A stretch of DNA of 64,000 bases from Holothuria scabra (lineage: Eukaryota > Echinodermata > Holothuroidea > Aspidochirotida > Holothuriidae), in assembly GCA_037179385.1 (NCBI GenBank), contig CM074187.1, positions 16,245,450-16,309,449 of the forward strand, read 5' to 3'. Each line of letters opens with the position of its first letter. The first letter of the stretch is position 1. Shown in pieces: positions 25,601-37,600 of the stretch. Below the pieces are notes generated by a model, which saw only the letters and a list, made by a program, of their open reading frames with translations, ran no database searches and was not told where the DNA came from. Position numbers and translations under genes: made by a program.

Positions 25601-28600
25601 TGCAGGGGCTTCGCCTCTGACCCCCACTAAGACTAACATTGAATTGCCCATCAACTTTCTTTCTATAGATCATCTACCCCTTTTTTAAAGTGTCAGCCGG
25701 ATCTGCTCTTGGTAGTTGAATCAGTGGATTTTTACCGAAAGTCTTAGGCTACTTGAAAGTTACCCTGGAGGTAACTTTTAGACCAGTGTTAAGTCAATAA
25801 AATTACCCTTAAATAACGTCTATAATACCTCAAAAACACGTTAAAACTAGAGTGCAAGGGCTTCACTTCTGACCCCACCAAAATTCACATTGAAGTGCCC
25901 ATCAACTTTTTTTCTCTATAGATCATCTACCCCATTTTCAAAATTTCAGCCGGATAAGCTCTTAGTAGTTGAGTCAGTGGTTTTTTACCGAGAGGCTTAC
26001 TTGAAGTTACCCTGGAGGTAACTTTTAGACCAGTGTTAAGTCAATAAAATTACCCTTAAATAACGTCTTTAATACCTCACAAACACACTAAAACCCAGGA
26101 GCTTCCGGGGGCTTCGCCCTGGACTTAGCACCGGGCTTTGCCCCTGGACCCCACCAGGGGTCCTAAGGCGGGCCCCTGGACCCCACCCGTTGAGCCTCGC
26201 GCTTCGCACTCGGTGGCGCCTCCGACGCCATGAGTGGAGTCTAGCAATGCCCCCCCATAAAATAGTTGTGCCCCCTCAGTGCCCCCCCAGAATGAAATGT
26301 CTGGTGACGCCACTGTTTACATACCGTTGTTTGAAAAACTGGCTACCAACTTCTTTTTTCCTTCTACACAGTAAAAAGTCAGGAACATTTCTACTATACC
26401 AGACAATCTGCTAATCCCCATCCTGTCTTAGTCAATCAAAATAATCATAAAAGGAGTGTCAAATCTCGTTCAATTTTCATTTGGAACAGGCTGCCCCAGA
26501 ATTTACGGTCTAAGCCCTCTATAGTGTCTCTAAGGAAAAGCTTACTTTCCTACTTCTTAAGTTCTTATTAACTGTCGTAGATGAGTGGATTAATGGGTGG
26601 GTGAGTGGTTTTGGTGAGTTGCCCGAGACAGGTTTTCGTCTTTTCTGTATCTTGTCTGCTTTTTTTTTGGGGGGGGGGGCTCTTTTGTCTCTATTGTTTT
26701 TGTTTTCTTTTTGTTTTTGTTTGGGGGAGTGTTCTTGTCTTTAAGCCCACAAGGGTTTTTAAGAATACTTCCTTCTACATCAATCACTTTTCTTGTATTT
26801 TCAATTACATGTTTGTACTTTATCTATGTGTATATATTGTTGTGGAAAATCAAAAAATAAATAAATATGAAATATATGAAACTACATGACAGCCTGGTAC
26901 ATATAGACTTCGTTTTTTTTGGACTAGATTGTGGGCTGACATTTTTACCCCAAGGGTGGGGTAAATATGCCTACCACTTTCTCCACTGGAAAAGACCAAA
27001 AATTTCACTATGTTAATACAGTTTGTCACCTATGGGCTATTATTTGTTGTTAATAAAGGAGACATAGCAGATAAAAGTACATGTATAGTCATTTCCAGAA
27101 GTATTTCAGAAAAGTTAAAAGAAAAAAAAAACAGTTGCTTTTACCCCAGTTTATCCTAACTCCTTAAAAATTTCACAATTGATATGAGAAACAATGGTGT
27201 TGTGACATGACTCTCAAGAGCTAATTATGAAACTGGACAGTGTATACTACACTACTCCAAGCTAGGGTGACTGCATTTTCCCTTAATTGAATGAAGGACC
27301 CTCCATGTTCTCCATTTGTAGTAAAATCCCATCTTGATAGCATGTCCAATCCATTTTATAATATCTACTAATATCTACTGTATCAACATAAGTGTATTTC
27401 ATTGTAGGCAGTAATGGTTCATGGTAGCACACAGGCAGAGGAAATAAATGAAATTCATATTTCTTTATAATCTTCATCCATTTAAAGCGGCTCATTGAGT
27501 TGGTTCATGAAAATACACAAATTTTTCCAAACCCTTTAAGTTTTCTCCACATACCAATGACAAATGGTCAATCTTAGACAATCCTCAAATCCTACATGTT
27601 TTATGAGTGAGTACTTAACTTTTCAATTCGGTTTTCAAAAATTTGTGACTTTTTCAAACCGTGCACAAAACCGTTGCAAGTCAGGACATTACAAAATTCA
27701 AAATTTTAGGTTTCCCGTAAAGTTCTATATATGAAACTTGACTAATTATGCTATCTATAAGCATTGTCATGTTGTAGTGACTCTTAAACACTCTTATTTA
27801 GTTATCCATCATATCAACTCAATGAGCTCCTTTAAGTGTCAAATATGTAAAAACTTCAAAAAAGTGTAAAACTTTATTTTGTAAAATCTAAAATAAATGC
27901 TCTAGCATTAAAGCTTTTCATAGGAGTCGAGTTTCAAGGTTATGCTCACCCCCTGCCCCTGACCCCAGAGATGCCAACATTTACATCCAGAAATCAGAGG
28001 TTTCACACAGGAATCGGGGAGATTTTTTAAAATTACATGCAACTCAGTAGGGGAAAAGCTTGCTTGAATCAGGGAGATTGGCATATTTGCTAGTTGGAAT
28101 GGACAAAAATCCTTGAATTTTCAGGGAGTCTCCCTGAGAATCAGGGAGAGTTGGCACCTCTGTCTGACCCCCACCATGAATTAACCTGGCAGTGCCGCTG
28201 AATAATAGTAGTTTAATTGGATATGGGTTGAGTGAAGTTTTCACATTGTGAACCATTCCATGTCAGAAAAAGTTAATCACCACAGACAATGCTGAAACGA
28301 TAGACCACTTTTGATAACTTTTACTTTAAATTAATACATGCAAAAAAACTTGGAACCATACAGTATACAGTAGGCCTACATGTAAGTCTAGATTTAAATG
28401 TCAGTCTGTCAATGGCTTTAATCAAAGCATGGAGCTAACACCTCCGTGTTAGCTCCACGATCAACGCAATGAGCATACTAGTATCTCCAGTACTAGCACA
28501 TGTTGACAACTTAACATGGGGTAACCAACCATGGCAACCATTCCTATGCAGTTATTTTACTCAACAATAGCCTCAGTTACAAGAAACATACCTCTTCTCA

Positions 28601-31600
28601 CTTATCCTTGTTATGTTTGTTCATTGGGCCTTCTAACAGAATGAGAACAACAACTAAAATATTGATTTTTACATCCCCTGAGAGGATCAATACTAATCAT
28701 ACAGACTAAAGGGTCACCTGTTGCTAGTATCTTTTCTTTCTGGAAGGAATAATGGTTAACGAGGATTATCAAGAACTTAACTGCTATGGATGATGTCCAC
28801 ATGTTTGTCCTAGTGTTGTAAGGGTGTGCAGTTGATTAGAATGTGAATCATTTTTTTTCCTAATGACCTTGGTTTCTAACAAACAATGTGAACTGACTTT
28901 CATGTTATCACCTTACAAATAGGAGAAAGAGAAAATATACTTGGACATGAATCACACAATTGAAAAAAGTACTGATGCAGTTAATGGTCACTGATGGCTT
29001 CACACTTTTTCTACAAAGTTATGTACACAAGGTGAGATGGGTGGGTGGCAAACTTAGGCCTCCAAATAAGGCCCCTAGTCCCTTTACCCCATATAGGACA
29101 CAAAATTTTTAACTTCCAAAGCAAAATCCTCTGAGCAAACTGCTGCAACTGTCCTTGAAACAAAGATCGTAAAAAACAAAGTACAACATTGACCATATGC
29201 ATGTCCCTCTCATGACATCATATTTGCATATTCAGCTCATGTTTGTTGTATGATTTAGTGTAAATCAGAAATTGCCATGTAAAATGGTCAATTTTTGACA
29301 TTTTTTGAAGGGAATAGCTGCTATTTTCTTGGTTTTTAATTTTTACACCAAAAGCCTGATTTTGTCATTATCATGTCATACCACCTTTAAGCACACACAA
29401 ACGTTTATCCCACAGTCCCTGTAATTGCTACATGGAAAAGAGAAAGATGCATGATTTCACTGTGCAGACTTACTTCATACTGTAAGATATGGGCTTACAA
29501 ATTTTAAGGGTACTTTGGAAAATATGCCTTTTGTCTTTAACTACTAAGAGATCTATTGACTATAGGATTGTGTGCCTTTATAAAACGAGAAAGGGTATCA
29601 CAATAAATTCACGTTAATAGTGTGGAAAAAGTGTAACAAGGGTCAACACTAATCAATGAATACAGTGAAATTTCTCAATTTTTTTGCATGTCTCCTGAAT
29701 GTACACCAACGTGTTCCAACACAAGTAAGGTTGGATGAAGAAGTGATTAACTTCAATAATATGAAAATTGAGTAAAATTTAATTTGAATCATTACTGCCC
29801 AGGTGTGCAGCCAGGATTGTGTCACGGGGGGTTTTGGGGAATGAAATGAGGGAAAAGTCTTATGATAGAGAGAAAAAATGCTACTTTAGGTGTTTTTTGG
29901 ATTGCAAGGGTAGCTCATGGGGGGTTTTGACTCCCAAATCCCCCCACCCCACCCTAACACCCCCTATGCCACTGAAACTGCTTATCTGGTATTTTCAGAA
30001 GGACAGCAACATGTTGTATCTGGAGGTTACAGGTAGCAGGCTTTACCTAATTTTATCTCTGAGAGGGTGTGTGGGATACACTCTTCAGAATACATATATT
30101 TATCAGATTTAAATCACAGGTCTTGATGAGTACTGAGAAAACTGTTTTTAATTTCATATACATTGACTGAAACTTTACTCACACACAAAAATGGTAAATT
30201 GTTAAAGCTTTTTTAGGCTTTGTTTTCAACAAATCTACTAGGCCTACCAGGTTTTTCCTTTTGGAATAATGTGCAAGATGATCTGATTTACTTAGTGTAC
30301 CCTGTGCCCTAGCAGATGCTACTGTAGGTACAGTATAGGAACTATGATGCTCATGGACTGGATAGTATGTACAGAAAACACTTTAAGAAACAGAAGGCAA
30401 TAGGACAGTTTTGAAAATGAAGCCATCACAATGACTTCTTTTACAAAATAAAGAAACTAACTACTAGTTTTCCTAGGAATACTATAAGCCTGGAATGGTT
30501 TTACTTGCCAAGCGACTTAATTTCCAAAAAGCGAGCACAGGGTTTATTTTTTTAAAAAATGTATAAAATAAAACTTACCTTTTGTTCTTCTGCAGATACT
30601 GGTGTGAACATGCTCCTAAATTTTCTTCAAATGACCCTGGTAATTTATCCATTTGTTGATTTCTGGTCCTGATAATTATTTTTAATCAGGATTGAACACT
30701 TAAACTTACCTTGGATATGGTTGAGTTCCAGTACTGAAGTGTCTGTGACCTTTTTCAACTTCAACAGGTGGTTCATTCTTTGGTCGATGATCCATTGGCA
30801 AGTTAATTGGTCCTTCCCCACCATATTCTCGGTCCATACCCCATGGCATTCTTGGTTGTTTTTCCAACGCATCACGAAAATGTCTATACCTGTCATCAGA
30901 AAAAGAGGGAAAACATTTATGTCATTTTTCAGGTGTGAAATTATAGATCCAAGACATTTCATAGGGAGTTCAAAAATATATTCAAGCTTTACAAACACAC
31001 TTTTGTGCTTATAAGACCTTTGAGCCTTACATAGTCCCAGTAATAAAGCTGGTGACACCATAGGTTGCATTCTAGAAACTTACAGCACAAAGGCTTCACA
31101 GATCACTAGAAATTTCACTTATATGGACATTGTATGAAAAAACACATTTTAATCTAGGCCAATTTATTTAGGAAAGTTGCTGACCAGTCAAAGGACTGAT
31201 GAAAAGGCTTGTTTCTCGTCTCATCCATTTTCAGACACAAACATGGGAAGCCATCCTAAATGAAGGGAACCTGCATGGGCCTGGATCGAGATGCCATAAA
31301 TCTGGACCTGAGTACTGTACAAGTTTCAATTCTTCTGTCACATGTCTTCTGATTAGGGATGCACCGGATATCCGGTCCGGCCGGATTATCCGGCCGGATA
31401 GTGAAAAAATATCCGGTTCCGGCCGGATTTTTTTAAAATCCGGCCGGAACCGGATTTTCTGTAAACTCGGGTAGCATTATGTACATGATCTGAGTTAAAA
31501 CAAAAAGGAAAACTGCAGTAACTGTCTCAGAATTAATTTAAAGTTCATAAGTTATAGCTTATCAGTGCATGTTACAGTATATAACATTTGAACACCTTTA

Positions 31601-34600
31601 TTTAACCCTTAAAAATGACTGAACCAAACAGGCAACAAAGTTATAAAAGTAACTGATTTTCATGTACATGTTACAAATATGACTTCAAATTTCTTCAAAA
31701 AGCTGTGTGAAATAAACTGAATGGATGAAAAGACCTTTCATGCAATTTAAATAAGTCTACTGCAGTGCACAGTAGTACTGTACAAAATGGATAATCCATA
31801 TTACAGTTTTACCTGAGTCACATCATTCAAGGCAGTGGTATCAGTTTAATTCCATTGGGTTGTCTATAAAATATACACTTGAACACTTCACTTTACTTTT
31901 CTTTACTTTTTAATACTTACTTGCCCATTAAAGTTGTGTAGTACAAGCAGGAAATGTGTTTCATCTTGAATTTCAGAAGACATTAAATTAAAGTTGCCTA
32001 TGGGGTCAATATTAATGTTTTCTGTCCCTAATAATTCATCACACACACTTAAGTATACACAATGTGATTAATGTTCAACGGACCATCTGTTAAGTAACTG
32101 ACATCTAGCCGATTATTCCATCATTGGTAAATGATCGGCATTGGTAAATTTCTGCCATTCAACCGATCATTGCCACCGATTATTAGCAAACTAGAAAAAA
32201 GGGGCTAAATATACTTGAAAAGGGGCTCTTAGTTTCGTTAAAATCCCTGTAAATACTCAATCCATTAACTTCCTGCCAAAGCGAGATGCATTGATAATCA
32301 CAAACGTATAAATTTAACCGGCTTGCCATGGGAATGATTGTTTGAAATTTTCCGCTATAACCCATTTGTTTTACCTGGAATTAGATTTAAAATTGCATTC
32401 AAGTTGTATTCCTTGCTGTCTCTCAGAAAGCGCCGCGTAAGTTGCTGTACAAACTGTTCTGCACAATAAGCATAGAACAGACTGGCTTATATAGCCAGCT
32501 AGCAAAGCCGGGCGAGTTCCATGCTAAATTCACATAGCAACGGCACCACAAATATCTGCCTATGTGGGTTATGTGTGGATCTGACTTTCTTGCATTTCAG
32601 TTGCAGATTCTTTTTAAACAAGACATAAGTTTGGGAAGAGAACTGCTGAAAAAAATGCAGGGATATTTATATCTGAAAGGAACCATAAGATACATTAATC
32701 GGCTGCAATTGTTTTGCTGCCCAGAACTGCTAAGATTATTATGATTGCTCTACATGGGATAGGTTAAGACGGGAGCTTGAGAGTTGTAGCTACAGTACAT
32801 TAAAGCAACTACAATCCAGTACAGTAAAAGAATAGAAATGTCCCGACATGATTGGGGGATGAAAACTAGACAGAGCATGATGTTGGCCTTAGAACTAAAT
32901 TATCAAAGGGCATATGACATCCACTGCAAACAATTCTATTGTATTAACAGTTGATTTGTATCTTCACTTTTGAATTGTAAATACTACCCCTATAAAAATG
33001 ATATTCCGTTTGTGAAACGAATGGAACTATTCCCAGTATTTTCTATCCTAAACTGGTTATGATATACACGATGTGCACGAAGCAAGGGAACGTACTATAG
33101 AGACAAACATGCGATTTTCCTCTTTCTAATAATCGGTAATTGGCATCAGGCTGATTGTTTAATTAATTAATCGGTAATTCGGTATTACCCATTAAAGCAT
33201 AATCGGTGGACCACTAAATATGTTATCAAACATACAGTATAATACGTAATGTCAAAATGTGTGACATACAGTATCTCTTCCAAAAAAATTATTAATGATA
33301 AATATGCTTCAGTTTTTTGCGATCATGGCATGTTTAAATACTAGAAATGGTGTATAAAACAATGGTGCTGTGCATAGTTAAAAACCTTAACCCTTGTCTT
33401 TTTACAGTAAATATGAGCTTTCCATTCAGTAATCACTATCTAAGGACTCTCTTTGCCAAGTATTACTGGTCTACATAATTTGTACAATATTTTGAACAAG
33501 TGGTGATGTACTCTAGTTCAAAAAGAACAAAGTGACATGCAAAACAACTTTCAAGATTCCCTCAGGAGTTTTCTCTACAAATACTCACCTAAGGAGGGAA
33601 AATACAAAGAGCTCTTACTTGCCCTCCTTTGCAACAGTTTTGCTGTACTTCTGCAGGAACAGTTTTTCATGCCTTTTTTGTACTACAGTATATGGCAATT
33701 TTTGGTTAAAAAATAAGTTAAGTACACTTGTACAACACTTGAAGACAAATTTATAGACATTTCCCATTAGTCCTTCACAAACATTACATCACAAAGCAGA
33801 AAACTCCTATCCCAGGGTTTCTCTGCTTTTCTGAATTTCACATTATTCATCTGCATTGCAAAAATCCGGTTCCGGCCGGATTTTTTCCGGCCGGATTCCA
33901 AGTTGGTTCCGGCAAAATCCTGTTCCGGCCGGATCCAAAATTTTGGTTCCGGTGCATCCCTACAAGTTCTGATTAGCAAAGAGAATAACTAATTGCCCCA
34001 GTTGCTTTGTTTATCAATTCAGAGAATGCCATTGTATAAAGTGACACCCTATGCGTCCTTAAAGGCCCAATTCTCTCACCCCAAACAGTACCAATTCTCC
34101 TAACCTTCTTACTTAAGCCCCTCCCACAATTGTCTGAAGTTCATGCTCATCCAGATACAATCTCAGTTTATTGCATCAAGGTGAGTAAAGAAAAACTCAA
34201 TTTATATAATCAAAACACTCTCAGTACAGTTCAAGCTGTTCAGTATAAGCTTTGGTACTCTGCATTGTTTGAATTAGCTGTCAATCAAAGAGCTGAGCCA
34301 ATTGAGAATTTTGATACCCCTGTACCAAAATGGAAGTTTGGGGTGAGAGGTCTGTTCCTTTAATTAGGCCAACAGTGAAGGCAAACCAAAGTTAACTGTC
34401 AACAATTTGATTTGAAACCAAAACGTGAAGAAATTGTTTTGGTTAAAAGAACGCATAACAGAGATATTATCAGCTTCATACAATGTGAAAAATGCAGCCA
34501 GAGACACAAAATTGGCTTCAAAATATGTCCGAAACCAACTACCAACTGAGCTACTGTACCATTGCTATAATAAAATGCCTGGCTTGCAATTCTGACTTAA

Positions 34601-37600
34601 AAAATGAAATGGTAGATTGTGGAGCTTTTTAAATTACTTTTTCACCTTCTGTTACTTTGGAATAGGAGAACAACTCCTATATCAAGTAAAAGAAACATTT
34701 CACCTGTCACCATTGTTGACTTGTATACATGTCTGAATAATAACCTTTTTACGGCTTGCAATGTAAGTCCAAAAGCTATCTTCCTCAAGGCTAATTTGGT
34801 CAAAGCACAACTTTAAATTCTACTTTCATTAGGCTTATAAATCCTCAACAATTAGTTTCCAAAGAGGCTCTTAAACAAAGAACCCTCCAAAAAAATTAAC
34901 AATTTCTATTGAATTTGATGCAACTGGAAATTGTCTCTCTTGGAACTCAGACAATCTTGGACAAAACTCCTTGATACAACCCTCTCCTCCTTCCATTATG
35001 TTGACCACTGAAAATGCACAGCAAAAAGCCACTCTTTGCAACATAATGTTGGGAAGGGTTGTGGCGGTTTTATCTCAGCCCACCAATTCACTAATACCAA
35101 TGCATGAGTTCTGATAGTCATACAGTATTTGTTCAACATTTTTTTTTGTTGGGACCATTTGCTCAAATTGCTCAAATTTAAGCACTTTTCAGTGATAAAA
35201 TTTTTTTGCATATATATTGCATGAGCCTATGAGCTTTATTTAATTTTTTTCACTTCCTTTTTTTTCTATTTTCTCACTAGCTGGTCTAGATGATGGCTGG
35301 ATAGCTAGGAATACTAAACATATCATGGACCATGTTTTCAATGTCTCAAAGGAACAGCTTTTAGCACAGTTATGTGAAACATGCCACTAGTTAAAATATG
35401 TGGTAAATTTGGAATGGCAGCTTACCTGCTTGACTGCATTGTGTCTACAACCAAGTGCAAAACCTGATTTTCAAATCCCCTTCAAATTATCTTAAGTTAT
35501 TTAGCCTATGTTGCATTCAGCAGTGGCGTAGCCACTGGGAGGGTTTGGGGGGGTAGAGCCGCCCCCCCATGACCAAACCTTGCAATGCAAAAAACACCTA
35601 AAAATAGCAGATTTTTCTCTCTGTCCTTAGACTTTCCCTTCATATCGTGCCCCAACCCCTCCACATGACACCAAAACCCTCCCCATGTGCCTGCTACTCA
35701 GGTGCAGTTAATTCAATGTAAATCAAGTAGTTACTAAAACCTAGTTAACTTTACAAATGAAATGGCAAGAGCAGTCATACAAAAACCAATTTTGAAGCAA
35801 CAGCTAAATCTCATAGTTTCCTGTTCATTTCTCTGCAAAAAATCTTTCGTAATATTTCAGGACTTCAAGATTGCATATAAACCAAACAGTGAATCCCTGT
35901 AAATTTCACATTTGAGAAGAAAAATATTGTCACAAGACTCACAAGGGCCAGTAAGGAAACAGGACAGTGACATGTACTACACTAAGTTGGGGGGACTGCT
36001 CTTGCCCTTGAAGAGAAAAAGAGAGTGATTGACACATGATTCGCAATGCAATTTGCCACAAAACATTTAATAGTCCACCACTACTTCAAGTTCAGATGAC
36101 TGCATTATATTTCCTTCAATACATTTCCAATTCATAATATAATGGGGGGGGGGAGCATACATTTGCACATTTATGTACATTTACAAGACAGGGCAGCAAG
36201 GCAGTGCTTCCTATGCTCTCCACATATCTGCCGGAATTTGTAGTAAGACAATAAAGCTAATCATTAAGATAAAACAATGGACCTACACCCTTTGGAGAGG
36301 ATTTTGAAACAATGGTTAAAATACTGAGGTGCAGAGTCAAGAAGGGCAAAGCCCCCTCAAAGAAATTTCTGTCCCCACCCCCAGATAGTCTGAAGTCTGT
36401 CCTTCACTTTACAATTTTAGACATTCCCCCCCCCCTTTTTGTCAAACTCACTTGAAAAAATTTTATCACCATCCTGAGCCTTGTCTTCATTGCTTGTTTT
36501 GGATACAGGCATGGTGAAACATGTTTGCAACTTTTAAATAAACTTCAAAAAGTGTTTACAAATAAAATTAAATTTTGACAGAATGAAAACACTACATATT
36601 CAAGTAAATTCAAGTTAAGCCTGAGTTATTGAAAAAAAAACACTAGGCCTAGTTGAGTTTGAGTCAGCAACTTGAGTCATTACAACCAAAACAGTATGTC
36701 AGGCATACAAAGGTGCTCCCTTCCCTCTCTCACTTTCCACAGTTACAACTTACATTAAACCAGATGGCATGCAATGTTCTGCTATAAATTTTGCAAGTCA
36801 CCAAAATAAAGTGGAGCATAGAGGCTAATAATAACTTAAATTATGACAGAACAATGTATCAGGTATTTGAAATCTGATCAAGTAACGTTACTGATTAGGA
36901 GAATATTTACTTGGTTTGAGTGTGGTTTTGAAAAAACAAGTATGTGATAAGATATTCAGATATATATCAGAAGTCATAGCCCTTACATGCATTGCTTGGC
37001 AAATGTCTTTTAATGCTTATAAATGCAAAGTTCTTCACTTTGGATCCAAGAATTTGGGTTATAAGTATACCATGGCTGGTAGTGTTCTAGGTAATGTGAC
37101 TTCTGAAAAAGACTTGGGTGTTGTCATTTCAAACGATTTGAAGCCTTCTAGGCAGTGCGCAGCAGCTGCTGCTAGGGCTAATAGGGTGCTTGGTTTAAAG
37201 GGCCAAACCTCTCATCCCAAACTTCAATTTTGGAACCCGGGTGCTGAAATTCTCAATTGGCTCAGCTCTTTGATTGACAGCAAATTCAAACAATGCAGAG
37301 TGCCAAAACTTATACGACACAGCATGAATGGTACTGAGAGTGTTTTTATTACATAAATTGAGTTTTTTTATACTCACCCTGAAGCAATAAATTGAGATTG
37401 TGTCTGGATAAGGATGAATTTCAGACAATTGTGGGAGGGGCTTAAGTAAAAAGGTTGGGAGAATTGGTACTGTTTGGGGTGAGAGAAATGGGCCTTTAAT
37501 CAAGAGGAATTTCAGCAATTTCAGTAAAGATATTGTGCTAAATCTTTATAAGCAGTTGGTTAGGCCACATCTTGATTACTAGGCATGAGCAGGCATGGAA

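Larger units (their letters stand above)
22073..26880 (+). pseudogene. CR1/L2-like LINE with PHD-like finger, endonuclease and reverse transcriptase; disrupted
   Basis: From 22073 the reading begins MASVTFVCSLCNMG, a PHD-like zinc finger (C-x2-C ... C-x2-C ... H-x2-C ... W-x-C-x2-C, residues 8-52). It continues into an APE-type endonuclease (HLNCRSLNRNLD, LGFTETWL, RGGGVCVFVRE, GDYTIDLL, SDHFPIY) and a reverse transcriptase (KAAGFDCICPKIV, YRPISVLSCFSKVLEK, GVFLDLSKAF, GVPQGSILGPLLF, catalytic FADDTN, FLGVYIDDKLSW). The C-terminus (FIWNRLPQNLRS) ends at 26571. Lesions: frameshift near 22610, frameshift and stop near 23440, TAA at 24868-24870 within the thumb region, a 1.3-kb hAT insertion at 25002-26315, and a frameshift near 26390. 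The 3' UTR runs to an A-rich AATAAATAAATA tail near 26870. The CR1/L2 group is inferred from RT motifs; the exact clade is uncertain. Confidence 0.88.

Noticed and set aside
30721..31014. Plus-strand ORF of 97 codons
   Set aside because: It is the antisense shadow of exon 2 of the eleven-exon gene.
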